From the NCBI RefSeq assembly GCF_901933205.1, contig NC_044571.1, positions 74,091,689 through 74,155,688 on the forward strand: 64,000 bases of DNA, in the 5' to 3' direction. This document shows positions 25,501-38,800 of the stretch, in pieces. Source of the stretch: Camarhynchus parvulus (Eukaryota; Chordata; Aves; Passeriformes; Thraupidae). Made by a program: the position numbers and the translations under genes. Position 1 is the stretch's first letter. Each line of letters begins with the position of its first letter. The notes beneath the pieces were generated by a model. The model was given only the letters and a program-made list of their open reading frames with translations, was not told the origin of the DNA and searched no databases.

Positions 25501-27934
25501 GTGAAATATGAGCATTAAGATGTTGTGAACCTTTGCAATCAGTAGAGAATACATTTGATATATATGGTCATCCATGTTCAAATAGTGTATAATTTCAGAG
25601 CATGGGAAAAAGCTGCAGTGGAGATCTCTACACAGTTAAGTTGGCTGTTTATCCATTTATTTCACCATGTCAGGATTTTTACTCTGGGGGCTTCAAAGCA
25701 ATTGAAATGCCTTGGTAATTTGTGATCATTTAACATACTTCAGTTAGGTTATTGTGTATGAAATACAATGGTGTTTTCAATTGACTGAGGGACCATCAAC
25801 CAAAGCAGAAAGGAAAGAAAGAAGTTTAATTCTTCCATCTTTTCACAACTCACTAATACATCATAATGACTTTTCATAAACAATATCTTATTTTCTTGCC
25901 TGTTGAGCAAAGGGTGTTATTTCCTTTCACAAACATGTGTGGGAAGAAATTGGGGAAAATGGCTAGTTACACTGTTTAGCTATGACTGACAAATCACAAA
26001 TGTCATCAGAGAGTTGTTTGTGCCAGACTTTTCCATTTATTTCCACTGATGCAACATTCACTTGTATGTACTGGTAGATATAACCTAGAATGTTTTGTGT
26101 GCTGCAATAAAAGGTGAACCTATTTTGATCATTTGAGAAAGGAGGGATTTTCCACTTATTTGTGACCCTGTGTCCTGGAGTGTACTGCTGTCAAAAACAG
26201 CCTCTCCATTAATTCCAAATGATTTCAGACTAGGCCTTTTCATTGCTCTAGCTCAAGAGCATCCCTTCTGGAGAGCCATGTGTTTTGAAAGCAATTGGAA
26301 AATTTGTTTAAACAAAAGATCTCATACTATCTTGTGAGAAAGTTTGTCTCTTTGCAGAGAAATAGGCAATCATCAGTCTGCTTTTCTGTGTCATTTCTTT
26401 TTACCTGTAGCTGGGTAATAATCATCATTTTCTCTCACTTCCTTGACAGATATAAGAATAGTTTCTTATTTTTAAGGAATCAACTGATCTGTGAATAATG
26501 CCATTGATTTAAATCAAAAGACTATTGCAATGTGATTAAGGACTGCTAAATTTTATGTCTTTTTAAAAATTATTATTATTATGGAATATTGTGCAAGAAC
26601 ACAGTATTTGAGAGAATTGGTTTAATTTATTTTAACTTTATAAATAAATCATATGATCACACTTGAGAAGTCCAATATTCTGTATTCTCAATACATCAAC
26701 CAGTGTTTTATTTCATAGAATCATCAGCCTGATAATGCAATAACATTTAATATTCCTTTAATTGTTCTCTATAGTCTTAATACTTTATTAAAATTTTATG
26801 AAAAATAATGCAATTACAAAAATTAAGCATTCTGGAGGACACTATGTCTAGCCAAATATTGCAAGTTATATAAGAAAACTAGGGAGAGATTCCTTGATTT
26901 TGTATTTGTGTTGAGTACTATGAAACATAAACTGCTAATATTCATAGAATAGAGGATTTCCAGTGTAAATGTGTAGGAAAAATCTACATGTTCTAGGATA
27001 TTCCAGCACTCTAGCAATATCTGGTATCAGTGCAAAATAATTTCTATGTAACACACAGCTGTGTGTGACTACACCAGTTCTTACTGCTTGTTGAATCCAA
27101 GTAGATCTTGACTTATGCAGAAGGAAGAGAGCATTTATGAGAGCCTGTGCTTGTAAATGAAGCACAGGAGTCAATGACAGGCCATGTAAACCCAAATAAA
27201 TGAAATTGCGGAACAGCTACTGAAGACACATGTATTACAGATGCTCAATAAAACTTAGTCCACAGCTTTAGCTGAAAAGGCTGAAGATTTACAGGTAAAA
27301 CCTGAAGAAAATAGAGTGGACTAATTTCCACAAAGAGAGTGTTTTCTCTTTGGCTCTTCTCATAAGACAATTTTCATGGGAGACTTTAGGCAGGGCTCCC
27401 TCCTTAGCTGCACAGGGGAGAGAAAGTTGTGGGTCAAGATATAGACAGGGAGAGATCACTCATCAATTACTGCCAGGGCCAAAACAGACTTGACTTGGGG
27501 AAATTAGTTTAATTTATTACTAATCAAATCAGAGTAGGATAATGATAAGTATAACCAAATCTTAAGACCTTCCCTGCTGCTTCTTCTTGGGCTTAACCAC
27601 TCTTGAATTCCCTGCCTCTTCCCCTCCTTCTGACTCTTGCAAAGGGAGTAAATATCTGAAGTGTGAAATTTTGAAAGATCTTAAAACTGACTTTTGAAAT
27701 ACAGATTTTAGTCTTCAAGGCTTTAATACTCAAAAGAATTGTAGGAATCAAAATGCTGAAAATGGGGAGGCTCATCAAATGCTCTGCTCTTCAGAGAATT
27801 CACATCTCCAAATTAGCTGCGGGTCAGTATTTGCATTGGTTATGAATTGGTTAGAGTTGATCCTGTGGATGTGTGTACAGACAGCTTTTCATTAGCTCCA
27901 CTCAGCCTCTCAGCCTGTCCTGGGTGAGCTGCCC

Positions 27935-28351
27935 ATGTTCCAGCAGCAAGGTGACTGTGTTAGCATCGTGCTATGCCTGAGCAAATATTTTCTGCTCCTC
28001 GGCAGGGTGCTTCAGCTGAGGCAGAGCACTGCTGGGGCAGCCCTGCGATTTCTGGGGCTGGCTGGCTGTGATCTGCCCAACGCAGACAGTCCTGAGAAGC
28101 TGTGCAGAGCTCCCCTGTGGTATCCAGGGTCAGGAATCTGCAAGCTGAGTGGGGAGCTTTGTAAGGCTGTTCTCAGTATTTTTAGACAACAGATCACTTG
28201 TGTTGTCCTTCTTTGCTGTAAAGGCTGGGTCTCCCAATTCCATCCACATGCACACTTGCCCCATCCCACCATGCTCCCTCCAGGCTTTGGCGGCCCCATG
28301 CAGCAATGGGGAGCAGCAACTTGCTTAAATGCTTTCTTCAATTTGTGCTAG
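27935..28351. other. GC-richer block open on both strands
   Basis: The plus strand is open for 138 codons (27935-28351) and the minus strand for 109 codons (28012-28341) over the same stretch. Neither product shows a domain, and their overlap reflects base composition. No splice sites or repeat signature stand out. Confidence 0.35.
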
Positions 28352-28440
28352 AAAAGTCAAGGCAATAGACACTGACCATGCTTTGGTTTCAAAATATCAC
28401 CTTCAACATTTTTGTTTTAATTTTCTTTATTACCATATCA

Positions 28441-28537
28441 AGGAAAAGTCAGTTAGATGTAGTGAAGAAAATGGGAGCTAAACAGATATTTTAATGTGCA
28501 CAGAAATATGAATATTCACTACATCTGACTGTTCCTT
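28441..28537. repeat. Imperfect inverted repeat, ~25-base arms, 48-base spacer
   Basis: The left arm AGTTAGATGTAGTGAA lies at 28451-28466 and the right arm TTCACTACATCTGACT at 28515-28530, pairing at 15 of 16 positions. Pairing extends with a small gap into AGGAAAAGTC on the left and GTTCCTT on the right. The spacer is unrelated AT-rich DNA. It could be a remnant of a small hairpin transposon or a transcribed hairpin; no family is recognised. Confidence 0.8.
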
Positions 28538-29314
28538 CTCACACTATGTCCTATTTATAGTTAAATCAAAGGCATTTTAATGTTTTCATTTGCTTTTCTT
28601 TTCTTGATGGGTTGTAAAATAAGTACTTTGTGGAAAATAGCGCCCTTAACCTGAGGCTACTAAACCAGGCCAATGCGTTTTTCCCAAATTCATTAACGCA
28701 GCATGTAAGAGATTCCACAAGGAGACTGTCTTTTACTGGTACCTCTCAAATATGCTACTTACAGCAGGTTATGGATGAAAGGTCTCTTAATGATGTGGTG
28801 GATTATGTTGAACACACTAAAAGAAATTCAACCTTGTTCAGAAATACAGAGAAAATTTAATTTTACAGGCCTGGTGCAGTTCTCACTAAAATCGGCTTGA
28901 TATATTTACAATTACTTCAGTGAGAGGTAGAATGGGTCTTTCTTATTATATCTAACTTAAGAATTATTGGACTGGGAAAAGAAGAAATTTCTTCTCCTCA
29001 TGTTCTGAAAATTTATACTGCACCAAGAGACCAGAATTGATTAATCCTAATATCAAATTCAAATGATAGAGTCTTTTATCAAAGCTGCAAAAGTACTTGA
29101 TATATGGGGTAATAAAAATCAAAGCAAAGTAAAAATACCAACAGAGGACTCCAATTCTCATCAGCTTCCTTGGTGTGATGCTGGCAGGAATTTCGAGCAG
29201 ATTTATATACTTAAGATGAATTAGGGAAAGAGTGGGATTCTCTAAGTCCTAAAGGTGAAAAATTCTGCAAGCTACCTAGGTTGGTGGTGGAATGTCGTAT
29301 CTCCTAATGGTTGC

Positions 29315-29337
29315 TATATATATATATATATATATAT
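29315..29337. repeat. (TA)n microsatellite
   Basis: It contains 11.5 uninterrupted TA units (23 bp) and is likely to vary in length between individuals. It supplies the YIYIYI-like end of a spurious minus-strand open frame. Confidence 0.95.
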
Positions 29338-30118
29338 CTGTTCTCTCAGATCAAAGGGGAATGCTGCTTCTGCTGCTCCTTGCCTACTGTTTTCATGAAT
29401 AAACATATGCACTTCTTTAACCATTTCACTGCTTTTTGCTGAGAAGCAATTTCCATAAAAAAACAAGTGAGCCTGAATCTGAGAAAGAAAAGCACTTAGC
29501 AAGAAATATCACATGAGTAAGAGTTCTTCCTGCTAGTAGTACATCTCATGCAGCTGGGACAGATCTCGTTCAGAGGAGAAGCTCTTGATAGGAGGTGAAG
29601 AGTACTAGGGGAAGGGTTAGGGGAAAGACTGATTCATGCACCCGCACAAATCTTGGGCCGAAGACAGTAAGAACTAATTCAGAAAGTAACAGCACTGTGG
29701 AAAATGGCAACATCCACGCTCCCTTCAGCGTACTGACACATTCCTCCATAATTTTGCTTGGTTGACATTGATATAAATAAATAAAAAATATCTGTCTTTA
29801 ACAAGCTGACACATAATATTTGTCAGTTATAAAGGTTTTCCCAGGCATGAGATAATTAGAGATTTGATTATGTAAATATATATAACATTTATTTATTTTT
29901 TTTAACCAGGTGTTTAACAAAAATTAATTGGAAATTAATATCTTTCAAAGAGAATATTAAATATGGGAAATTTCCCTTCTACTTTGATTGATCTGTTGTA
30001 ATTAAACTGTGGTGGGATCATAGGTACAAAAATGCATTTTGCTTTGGTTGAAATATGAAATTAATGCAAGTGTTGGAGCATATTATTGCTACCACCTCTT
30101 TCACAGTTCACAGATCTT

Positions 30119-30306
30119 GAGTTTGTTGCCCAGAGTGGCTGTGGATGCCCCATCCCTGGATTCCCCAAGGCCAGGCTGGAAGGGGCCCTGAATAAGATGG
30201 TCTAGAGGAAGACGTCCCTGCCTGTGGTGGTGGTGGTGGGGAGTTGGAACTTGATGATCTTCACTGCCCCTTGCAGCCTAAGCTATTCTAGGATTCTGTG
30301 ATTCTA
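30119..30306 (+). mobile_element. CR1 LINE, 3' UTR fragment
   Basis: Recognisable blocks in order are TTGCCCAGAGTGGCTGTGGA, TGCCCCATCCCTGGA, AAGGCCAGGCTGGA, GGGCCCTGAATAAGATGGTC, GAGTTGGAACTTGATGATCT and a tail of CTATTCTAGGATTCTGTGAT. A (GGT)n run at 30224-30239 has expanded inside the usual GGCAGGGGGT stretch. The copy is 5'-truncated and points in the same direction as GUCY1A2. Confidence 0.92.
30224..30239. repeat. (TGG)n run inside a CR1 fragment
   Basis: TGGTGGTGGTGGTGGG lies where CR1 normally has GGCAGGGGGTTGG, so it is a local expansion within the element. Confidence 0.85.
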
Positions 30307-30562
30307 AACAAATGAGCATGTCTCTGAAAATTGTTTCCACTCCTCTGCTCCTGACCAAAGCAGACTGTTTTAACGCTGATACTGCACATTTTTAACTGTG
30401 TTGTTGGAGTAAGATGAGCAGCACACGGTATCCTGGCTTTTAATAAGGTAGCAGAGGCATGTATTGTTGAAATGTAAAACTCTAGCATGCTAACCAAGGT
30501 GTGTGCAACCTGAAAACAATCTTAGGGAATCAAATAGATTTTGCAGTAAAATGAAAACCACA

Positions 30563-30690
30563 AAATCATAGAATATCTTGAGTTGAAAGGGACCCATAAG
30601 GTTCCTCCAGTCCTACTCCGTGCACCTCACAGGACTACCTAAAACTAAACCATATGGCCAAGACCATTGTCCAGATGCTCATTGATTGAT
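30563..30690 (-). mobile_element. CR1 LINE fragment, antisense
   Basis: On the plus strand it starts AAATCATAGAATATCTTGAG, followed by TTGAAAGGGACCCATAAGG, TCCAGTCCTACTCC and AAGACCATTGTCCAGATGCT, which is the reverse complement of a CR1 3' end. Similarity is lost near 30690, where a GC-rich block begins. It lies head-on to the plus-strand copy at 30119-30306, only about 260 bp away. Confidence 0.85.
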
Positions 30691-30699
30691 CGGTGTTTC

Positions 30700-31083
30700 A
30701 GGTAAAATGTTTTCTGGATGCTCTCAGGGTAGTACAGGGGCCAGGGCCCCGAGTGCCAGAGCTGTGGGAGTCTGCAGGGTGGAGAGGCAGCACCTGGCAG
30801 CCAGGATGTGTTCCAGGCACCCAGACTGGGAATGTGGGGGCAGCCCAGCACCAGCACTGGCACCTCCCTGGGGTTGGGCATGGGGAAAGACTGATATTGG
30901 GCTGGAACTCAGGCCCTTGGACGGGCCCATGGCCAGGGAGGGCAGGCAGGGCTGTGAGAGCATGGCTGAGGCAGGACTGACAGCCCAGGGGGCTGATGTG
31001 GGGTGCAGGGGCCTGGGCAGGGCCAGGGGTGTCCTAGAAAGCTGGACAGGGACTGTCAGGCCAGTGGTGCCTTTGCGACTCAC
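30700..31083. other. GC-rich, CpG-poor block in AT-rich intron
   Basis: About 380 bp are far richer in G+C than the surroundings, with many CAGGG, GGGCC and CCAGG motifs (for example GGGGCCTGGGCAGGGCCAGG). It has few CpG sites, so it does not look like a CpG-island promoter. Overlapping open frames exist on both strands (plus strand 30686-31147 of 153 codons, minus strand 30724-31083 of 119 codons), as expected when GC-rich DNA lacks stop codons. It begins where the antisense CR1 fragment ends at about 30690. No coding family is recognised; it may be an unclassified insertion or a fragment of another repeat. Confidence 0.6.
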
Positions 31084-33180
31084 ACAGGTTGTGTTTAAGT
31101 ATATGAAGTTATTTATTCATGGAAAAAAAAAATCAATCTGTTCTTGATGTGTTGATGTTCAAAGGGATTTTGAAATTCTCTTAGGAACACTGGTGAGTTT
31201 CTTCTTGTGGTGTTGCCCATGCCATGTTCTGCCTGTCTGCCCTGTTGCATTCACCCCTCCTCTGCTTGAGAGCATCTGTAAGGGAAGCTGACCCAGGAGC
31301 ACATAGAGTTGAATTCTGACTCTTTGCTGTCTTGTGAAGATAGATGTTCCTTTGATGGAATTCTTTTCCCATTGTTTTTATTCCACAGGGCTAGATTTAT
31401 TTTGCACTTATCCATGTAGCAGTTAGGACTACCTTCTTAAAAGCAATTTCTGTGTCTTGAAGCGTGAAAAGATAAACTGTAAATCGTCTTGACCTGTTTC
31501 AGGTGGAATCCACTGTTGCCTTTTGTTTATCTGGTTGGTTTGGCAGACTAATATGTTAAGGATAGAGTCATCTCCTTTACCTTTTCTCCTTTCCCCCTTT
31601 CACATGTCCTTACAGGTGGCTCCATGCTTTTGATATGTCATGCATACCTTTGCTTCTTGTGGAGCAGATCCTATTTAACCCTAACTTGTTTGCTTTTAAT
31701 CTGCCACACTTACTCTTTTCATACCAAGAAATTATTTTAGAGGTCCAAGTTTACAACTGAAAGATATTAATGTTTCCCTCATTATCACTTTCTCTCTCTT
31801 TTACATTATAGAAAATGAATGTATTCCCACCAAAATTTTGGATTTCCTAAAGGTACAATATTTTGCTGCCAGTCTGGGTTTATGAGGTATCTATGACATA
31901 CAGAAAATGTTACATTTGGTCACTTTGCTCGGAAGGCTGTTGCATGTTATGAAACACTCCAGGGTTTGCTATAAATAGCGAGAAATTTTTAACAGTCACT
32001 TTGCTGCTGTGTGGAATAATATTCTTTTGACAATGCAGTGAGCTGGAAATACAAACTTGTAAGCAAATGCTGAGAGTTGCGATTTCACAAGAAGCCAAGC
32101 ACATCCTGAGCTGTGCTGAGCAAACCTTATCTAGTTTATTCAATTGTATCAGGCATCTACTGAAAAGTTATTTTTCATTTCTGTGGAGATGATATGTGTT
32201 TCTCGTAGGTTGCTTTTTAAATAAAACATGGGTGTAATGGAAGATGGTATTTTGTTATTTTTGTCTACAGAAAAATAGCAAATCAGGGTTTCATTAGAAT
32301 AAGATTTTTTTCTTATTTTCATGAATCTTTCTCCACAGCTAGTTCTGCTGGCTGTGGCTTTGACTTACCCCACTCTACAAGCAGAGCAGGAGTATTGGAG
32401 AGGTTTTAATAGCTGTTTCTTTTTCTGTCTTAAGGGTCAAAGTCATGCTTTGCCTATCTGGTGGTCAGCCAGCCACAGAGCAGCACTAAGGCTTACCAAG
32501 TCTTCATTTTATTGAATTAAGTTTTGGAGCATTTAAAATAGAAATTTTGTTAGACCAGTAGAGAACTCATATTTCCCTTAATGTGCGTAACATATTGGCA
32601 TTTAGGTATCTTTCAATGCACAGCAGTACATTCACTCCTATGAATTAAGTTTATTCTGATAGGAGGTAGACTTAACCAGTACAGGCAAGTATGTCCAAGC
32701 CTTGTGATCCCTTCACAACAGAGAAATGTAAGTATGTCTACACATGGGGCATGACTCATTTGACCATGACTTAGATGTCTCACGTAGATCGTACAACTTT
32801 TATTCCAGAAGCATCTGTTTCTGTTGTTGCCTGTAGAAAGAGTCATAAACTGACTGAAGCAATGAATTCCACATTGACACTACATTAATTATCCCAGAAT
32901 TAACTTGTGTAGTTTTTGTTTGAATACAAAATGATACCCTACTATGTCTCCCCTTCCTGTTTCCACCTAAATTTCTGTTAAGTCACTGGTTCATTCCTCT
33001 GCTTTCCAGACAGATTGATCACCTTTGACAGGTCTCACAAATCAAATGCACAATCCAACTCTTCACCATAATCCAACTCCTCACCAATGATGTTTCCTTT
33101 CTCACTCTCCCTATGAATACAAGAACATCCCATATTAAACTGGTTTTTTCCAATTTGAGCCTTTTACTTTTTGTTCATTT

Positions 33181-33850
33181 CATAGACCGAGGTTGGAAGG
33201 AACCTGTGGAGGTCATCTGGTTCAACCCTCTGCTCAAGCAGAGTCACCTAGAGTCGGTTTCCCAGGACCACATCCATGTGGCTTTTGAGTATCTTCAAGG
33301 CTGGAAACTCCACAATCTCTGCAGGCAACCTGTAGCACTGCTTGGTGTATAAAACAAGTGTTCTCTGCTGTTCAGAGGGAGCCTCCTTTGGGTACTTTAT
33401 GTCTATGGCCTCTGGTCCTGGGCACTACTGGAAAGGGTCTTGCTCTGTCATCCCTGATCCCTTCAGGTACTTATGTACATGGAAAAGATCATCCTGAGCC
33501 TTCTCATCTTCAGGTTAAACAGTACCAGCTCTCTCAGCCTTTCTTCATAGGGAAGAATGTCCCAGGTTCCTGTCATCTTTGTTGACCTTTTCTGGACGCT
33601 GTCCAGCATGTCCATGTGTCTCCTGTACTGTGGATCCCAGAACTGGACACAGGACTCCAGGTGTGGCCTCACCAGTTCTGAGCAGAAGGGAAGATTCGCT
33701 TCCCTCCACCAGCTGCAACACTCCTCCTTCCAGAGCCCAGAGTACTTCTAGTCTTTGATGGACCATGTTCAATTTGGTGTCCACCATCATCACCAGGGCC
33801 TTTCCTTCAAAGCTTTTGCCACAGGATTTGTATTTGACCTCTTTACATTG
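33181..33850 (-). mobile_element. CR1 LINE, ~670 bp, with remnant of the reverse-transcriptase C-terminus
   Basis: The plus strand begins CATAGACCGAGGTTGGAAGG and carries CAAGCAGAGTCACCTAGAGT, GGCTTTTGAGTATCTTCAAG, TCTCAGCCTTTCTTCATAGG and AACTGGACACAGGACTCCAG, in CR1 3'-to-5' order. On the minus strand, 33672-33463 still translates to the CR1 ORF2 C-terminal motifs MRPHLESCVQFWDPQ and PYEERLRELVLF, close to the usual RPHLEYCVQFWAPQ and SYEERLRELGLF. Upstream the frame is shifted, but VDTKLNM (compare VDEKLNM) is still recognisable. It is a dead, 5'-truncated copy. The exact 5' limit beyond 33850 is unclear. Confidence 0.95.
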
Positions 33851-36800
33851 GCACAAAGTATTTTTTTCATATGCCCACACTCAGACTTTTCTTCTCTGTG
33901 GCAAACCATCAAATGTTTTCAAATTTTTTTTGTAGGTCATATTTTTTAGACCTTCCATTGCCTTCATTGCTTTTCACCAGACTCTCCAATCGATCCACCT
34001 TTTTGTTATACTTTAAAAGGGACAGATTTGCCCTTCTGGGGTCTGAAAATTGGTGGCCACAGTATAAAGATTACTTTGGGTGTTTTGCAAGCTGTAGTTT
34101 TTGTTTACATAGTCCCGTATAGTATTTTCTTTCTAAATGACAGCATGCCATGTTTGCTTACATTCATTTGTTCTACTCTGTGCACTCTGGCCATCTCCTT
34201 AGGAAAAGTTAGCCTGCCTGTGCTTTTTTCATTTGATTATTTCTATCTAAATATATTTATTGCCCTTATTTTTAATTCCAGCTTTAGCCCATTTTTCCAA
34301 TTTAAGACTTTTTTTTTTTTAAATTCCAGTGTTGTCTGTCATGCTTTCAGCCCTTCTAGACATGTCATGGAAACATAGCAAGAAAGTCATTGCATTTCTT
34401 TCTGCAAGTGTACTGTTGTAACGGTACTGCTTTGTCCAGTGTTCACAAAATCCCCTAAGCCTCTAACTCCTCAAATGTTATGAAATACCTTGCTGTAAAT
34501 GTTCCTGAGGCACTGCCATGTATCCTATAGGATATTCAGAGAAGCCCAGTTGTTTACAATTTAGGTTAGCAGCTGGACCTCCTTTCTGAAAGTCACCCTA
34601 AACTCTTTGTACCTGGAAATTATGATGGTGATGGTGTTCAGGTTCAAGCTGATTTTGCTCCAGTCTTTCCATCCTCTAAATAACTATGAGCCTGATAAAG
34701 AAGCAGCTGTGTTTTCTCTTACTGAACTTGTCCATTGTATAAAATCAAACATGGATGTGCAACTGCGTATGAAAGTGTGGCCTAGCACTGTAAGTTTCTA
34801 ACCTAATCCCAATTAATAAAAGTAAAAAAATAAGAAGACTATAATCACAGTTTGGGAGGGTTTATGCACTGATCAAAATCAAAGGAGCAGCTCCATTGAA
34901 ATTTGTGGATTGCAGAAGCTGCAGAAAAGGTCTGGCCAATTACAAGGAAAATCCTTTTTAATCCCCCAGTTATTTCTCAGGGATACCATCCTGTATTTCC
35001 TTAATCTTTCTGAGATGTGCACACCTTCTCTCAATAACTATTCCGAAACATACATCTTTGTGTGGAGTAGTGTCATCCCTCAGTGCAACCAGTGAAACTT
35101 TTCCCTGTGCTTTTCCTTAAAGATTAGGCAGTGGATTTGGCATTTGATTCACAAGATTTTTGGTCCTAGGGTGGCTTGGATCCAGAGTGTGCAGACGTTG
35201 TGCAGAGGGCTGGGTATTGTGTACCTAATGAAGGTGCTGGTGGTGCACTGCTCAGTGGGAGACTCTCCATGTTCCCAAAAAGCAGCTTTAGAATCTGTCA
35301 GTATTTCTGAGCTGGGTCTTTGGGGAGAGACACTGAAAGAGTTCCCTGGAATCAGGAACCATTTCCTCCCTTTCTTTCAGTGATAGGGTTTTTGTTTTTC
35401 ATCCCAGAGCTACTTAGGCTGTGCTGTCATTTCACTGCAACATAAGATTGTAAAATATGATATATATTATTGCTCTTTTCAAAATGTTCTCTTGCGCTAC
35501 TGTAAATCAGGAGAATGTCCTCTGAAAATGGTAGAATTAGTCTCATTTTATTCAGTGAGAATATAATTAAAGAGACAGGAAGGCAATGAAATGTAGCAGT
35601 AATGAAATAAAACTGATGACAGAAATGTTTCTATCTTTCCCTGCTTACAAGGAAGATGAATGATGCCATCCTGCTTGCCTGTAGGCTTATGGTCCAGGTG
35701 TAAAGCTGTCCAGCTTTGGGGAGGTGCCCAGAAGTGTGACTTACTATGGCAAGCTTCAGGCAAACCTGATACCCTGTAACATCAGCTATATTTTTAGATA
35801 AAAAGAAGAATATAAGAAGCATGAGAAATCAAAGAAAAGAGATGGAGGTCATGCTGGATCACAGTTGCAGACTGAAGTCTGCTAGAAAGTGTCTGAATCA
35901 TATCTGAAACTTCTTTGGAAAGGAGAGGGCTTTGCAAAAGCTGATAAGAGTGATGCAGTCTTCTCTACTGTTGTTCTTTACAAGACCTTAGTGTTTTGCC
36001 CCAGGAAATCTGGGGCAGGTTTTTTTCTGCTGTTCTGTTCCCTGATTTGGCAACTTGAAGAGACTGGCAGGCCATTTTCTAAAACATTCATCAGTCATCA
36101 AGAGAGAGTGGGATGACAAAATCACTAATGTAACATGAAAGAAGTGATAGGAAACATCAACAATTCCTGTTAAACAGAACACGTGATAATTTAGGGGATA
36201 AAGCTGAAATATCGCTAAACCTTTGACAGTTTTAGGAAGCTAATCAGTTTTGTACAGAGAATATCTTTGCAGAAATTTCTCAAAATGCTCTGGAAACAAC
36301 CTTGTTGAAGCAGGGGGCAGCTCACTTGGTTATTATTAGTTAGGCATTTTACAGGATGGTGTGTCTTTTATTGCTTTTCACACATAAGTCTCCAGGTGTC
36401 TTACAGGGTGGTCAATAGCATTGTTCCTGCTGCACTGAAAGGCCACATAAGAAGTCAGGATTGATAATTTGCCTGAGGTTACCCAGAAGCAGAGCAGAGG
36501 ACTCCAGAGTGCCTATTTAGTACATTATTTACACAGTCAGTGTTTCCTGAGAAAAGTGCACCCGGGGAAAGTTGGCACAATGTATTAACACAGACAGTGA
36601 TCGCATCAAAGAGTTTAACACCTCAAATTGACAGAGGCGAAGTGGGAGCGCAGGGGGATGCATTGATTTTCTTCGAGTCTCACAGCAGGTTAACAGGAGA
36701 AACACACCTCCAAGCCAGGTGCCTTGCCTTGCTGACAGGCAGCTCAAGCCCAGGCTAGGCTGGCTCAGCCAGGGTCTGTGGTCACACACTCTCCTCCTGA

Positions 36801-38800
36801 GCTGAAAACACCTTGTTTTCACCTGGAGATGGAAGAGGCACGTGAGAAAGTGATGGAAGAGGAATATGAGATACTTTTATTTTGCACAAGAGTGAAAATC
36901 TACAAACAGAAAGCTCTCTGGCTCAGGGGAACAAAATAGGAAGAGAATTTAGAAATGCTGTACCATGTATTTCATATTTGGCAACTTGTACTTTGGAGTT
37001 AAAACAATTTTGCATGTGCCCTTTTGAAAGCATGAGGCTGCATGCATGCAGAAAGCATCCTATTTCCCAGGGAGCCATGTTTCAAAAGTAGAAAAAGAAC
37101 ACTTAGCCATGGAGCATTAAATCAGCTCATGTAGTTAGCTGACTAGCTTTCTCACTGAGATGAATGTCCCAGAGTGAAGCTAAGGAAGCAAGGCTTAGGA
37201 ATGTAAATATTAGTAGGTGTGCAGGAAAATAAATTAGAAAATTTGACAATTTTAATGACTTGCATTTATTATTATCACTTGCTGAGCTCCCTGGCTGACA
37301 TCAGAAGCTGAATGTTAGGTTGCTAGCAGAGAAGGCAGAGGGCAATAGGGACAGAATAGGCTCAATTCCCATGTTGCCATAGCGTTTACAATGACAGCAT
37401 TATGTAAAAAAAAAATATGTAAACCTTATGTAAAAACAACTGATAGAAAGAAGTGCTTCCTTAAATCTTCCCCAGACATGGAAGTACCATGTAGGATTAC
37501 CTATCACCTCAGCAGGAGCTTTCTGGCCACTGGACACTTAAATCACATCATTATTACAGACACCTCTGGATTCCCTGATGGAGGTTTTTCTATTTTGCTT
37601 GGTAGGATTATGGATGGAAGGAGGATTAAATGAGAAGTGAATAATGTGACAGCAAGCATATGGCTACATGATGAACTAAGTGGTTACTGGAGGAGGCCTT
37701 TTCATTTTAAGATATTATGTGGAATAGAAAACACAGATACAAGGCATTATTGTGCCTAACACTGCTTAGGTGCACAAGGTTTGTGTGTTGTGCCTGTATT
37801 GATTGTGAGATCCTCAGGGTAAGGTCTGTGGGTATTTCTGGATCACCTTGCACATTATTGCCCTAGTCTTTGTGCAGTCCTGGAATGGAAACATTAATGG
37901 AGTTGTTTTTCATGACAGAGGCTATGGCAAGCTGTGTTTACAAAGAGATACAGTTTGTCTGATTTAATTTAGTTTTCAGTGTCCATTTCAGTCTGGCAGT
38001 TTTGTCCTTGACTGCCATCATGGAGCAAGAGGTAACAATCCACGGCCTCAGTGATATCCACCCTTGGACAGTGCTCAAAACATCTAGATATCTAACAGGC
38101 TAATGCAAAAGCTATAAACTAGTGTGATGAACCACCTGATGCTCCTTCCCTACTCCACCTTCTGCTATCCCACAAATACAAATTAGATGAAGCTCTGTTA
38201 CCAAGAAATCTGTAGATTCTAACTGAGTGTCAGCCTTCCACTCTGCTGCATGTATGAGAAGGAAAACAGGAAACAGGAGGACCAGTATGATATTTTCATG
38301 CCATTTGTTATTTTATAGAGCTGTTTTTCACATCTATTTTTATTTTATTCCTCTATAAAATGGCCACAATTGACTTGTATTAGATATTTTGCTGAAAAAG
38401 AACAGAAGGCACTTCATTTCACTAACCTGCTTTCAGACAGTTGCAATTTCTCTTCCCTTTTTTGCTTTCTGTAATTTATAGCTAAGTAACAGAGAAAGAA
38501 CAACTCAGAAATTTGCTTGTAAGTCCAGGTACATCCAGGAGCATTATTTAGACGGCGCTCTGAGAATACATATTATTGCTTTCTTATTTAATTGGGTACA
38601 AACAAAATCCAACATCTGATTTGGGAATACTTTTGTGTCAATTTAGGTTATTTTCTGACTCAATTTGGTGAGCAGACTGTGAGTCTCATTACTTGAGTAG
38701 GTGAGTGCAAAAGGCTTCTGTATAAAAGGCTACAGTTAATTGTTTTAGCTGGAAAGATGGAGAAAGTAGAATGAGGATCCACATCTATAAGTTGATTTTT

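Noticed and set aside
26708..26725. CATAGAATCATC, resembling a CR1 3' octamer tail
   Set aside because: The match is about 13 bases with no adjoining element sequence.
30686..31147. 153-codon open frame on the plus strand, with two overlapping frames on either strand
   Set aside because: The frames are open because the block is GC-rich and poor in stop codons; the residues are low-complexity Gly/Ala/Arg/Pro and resemble no protein.
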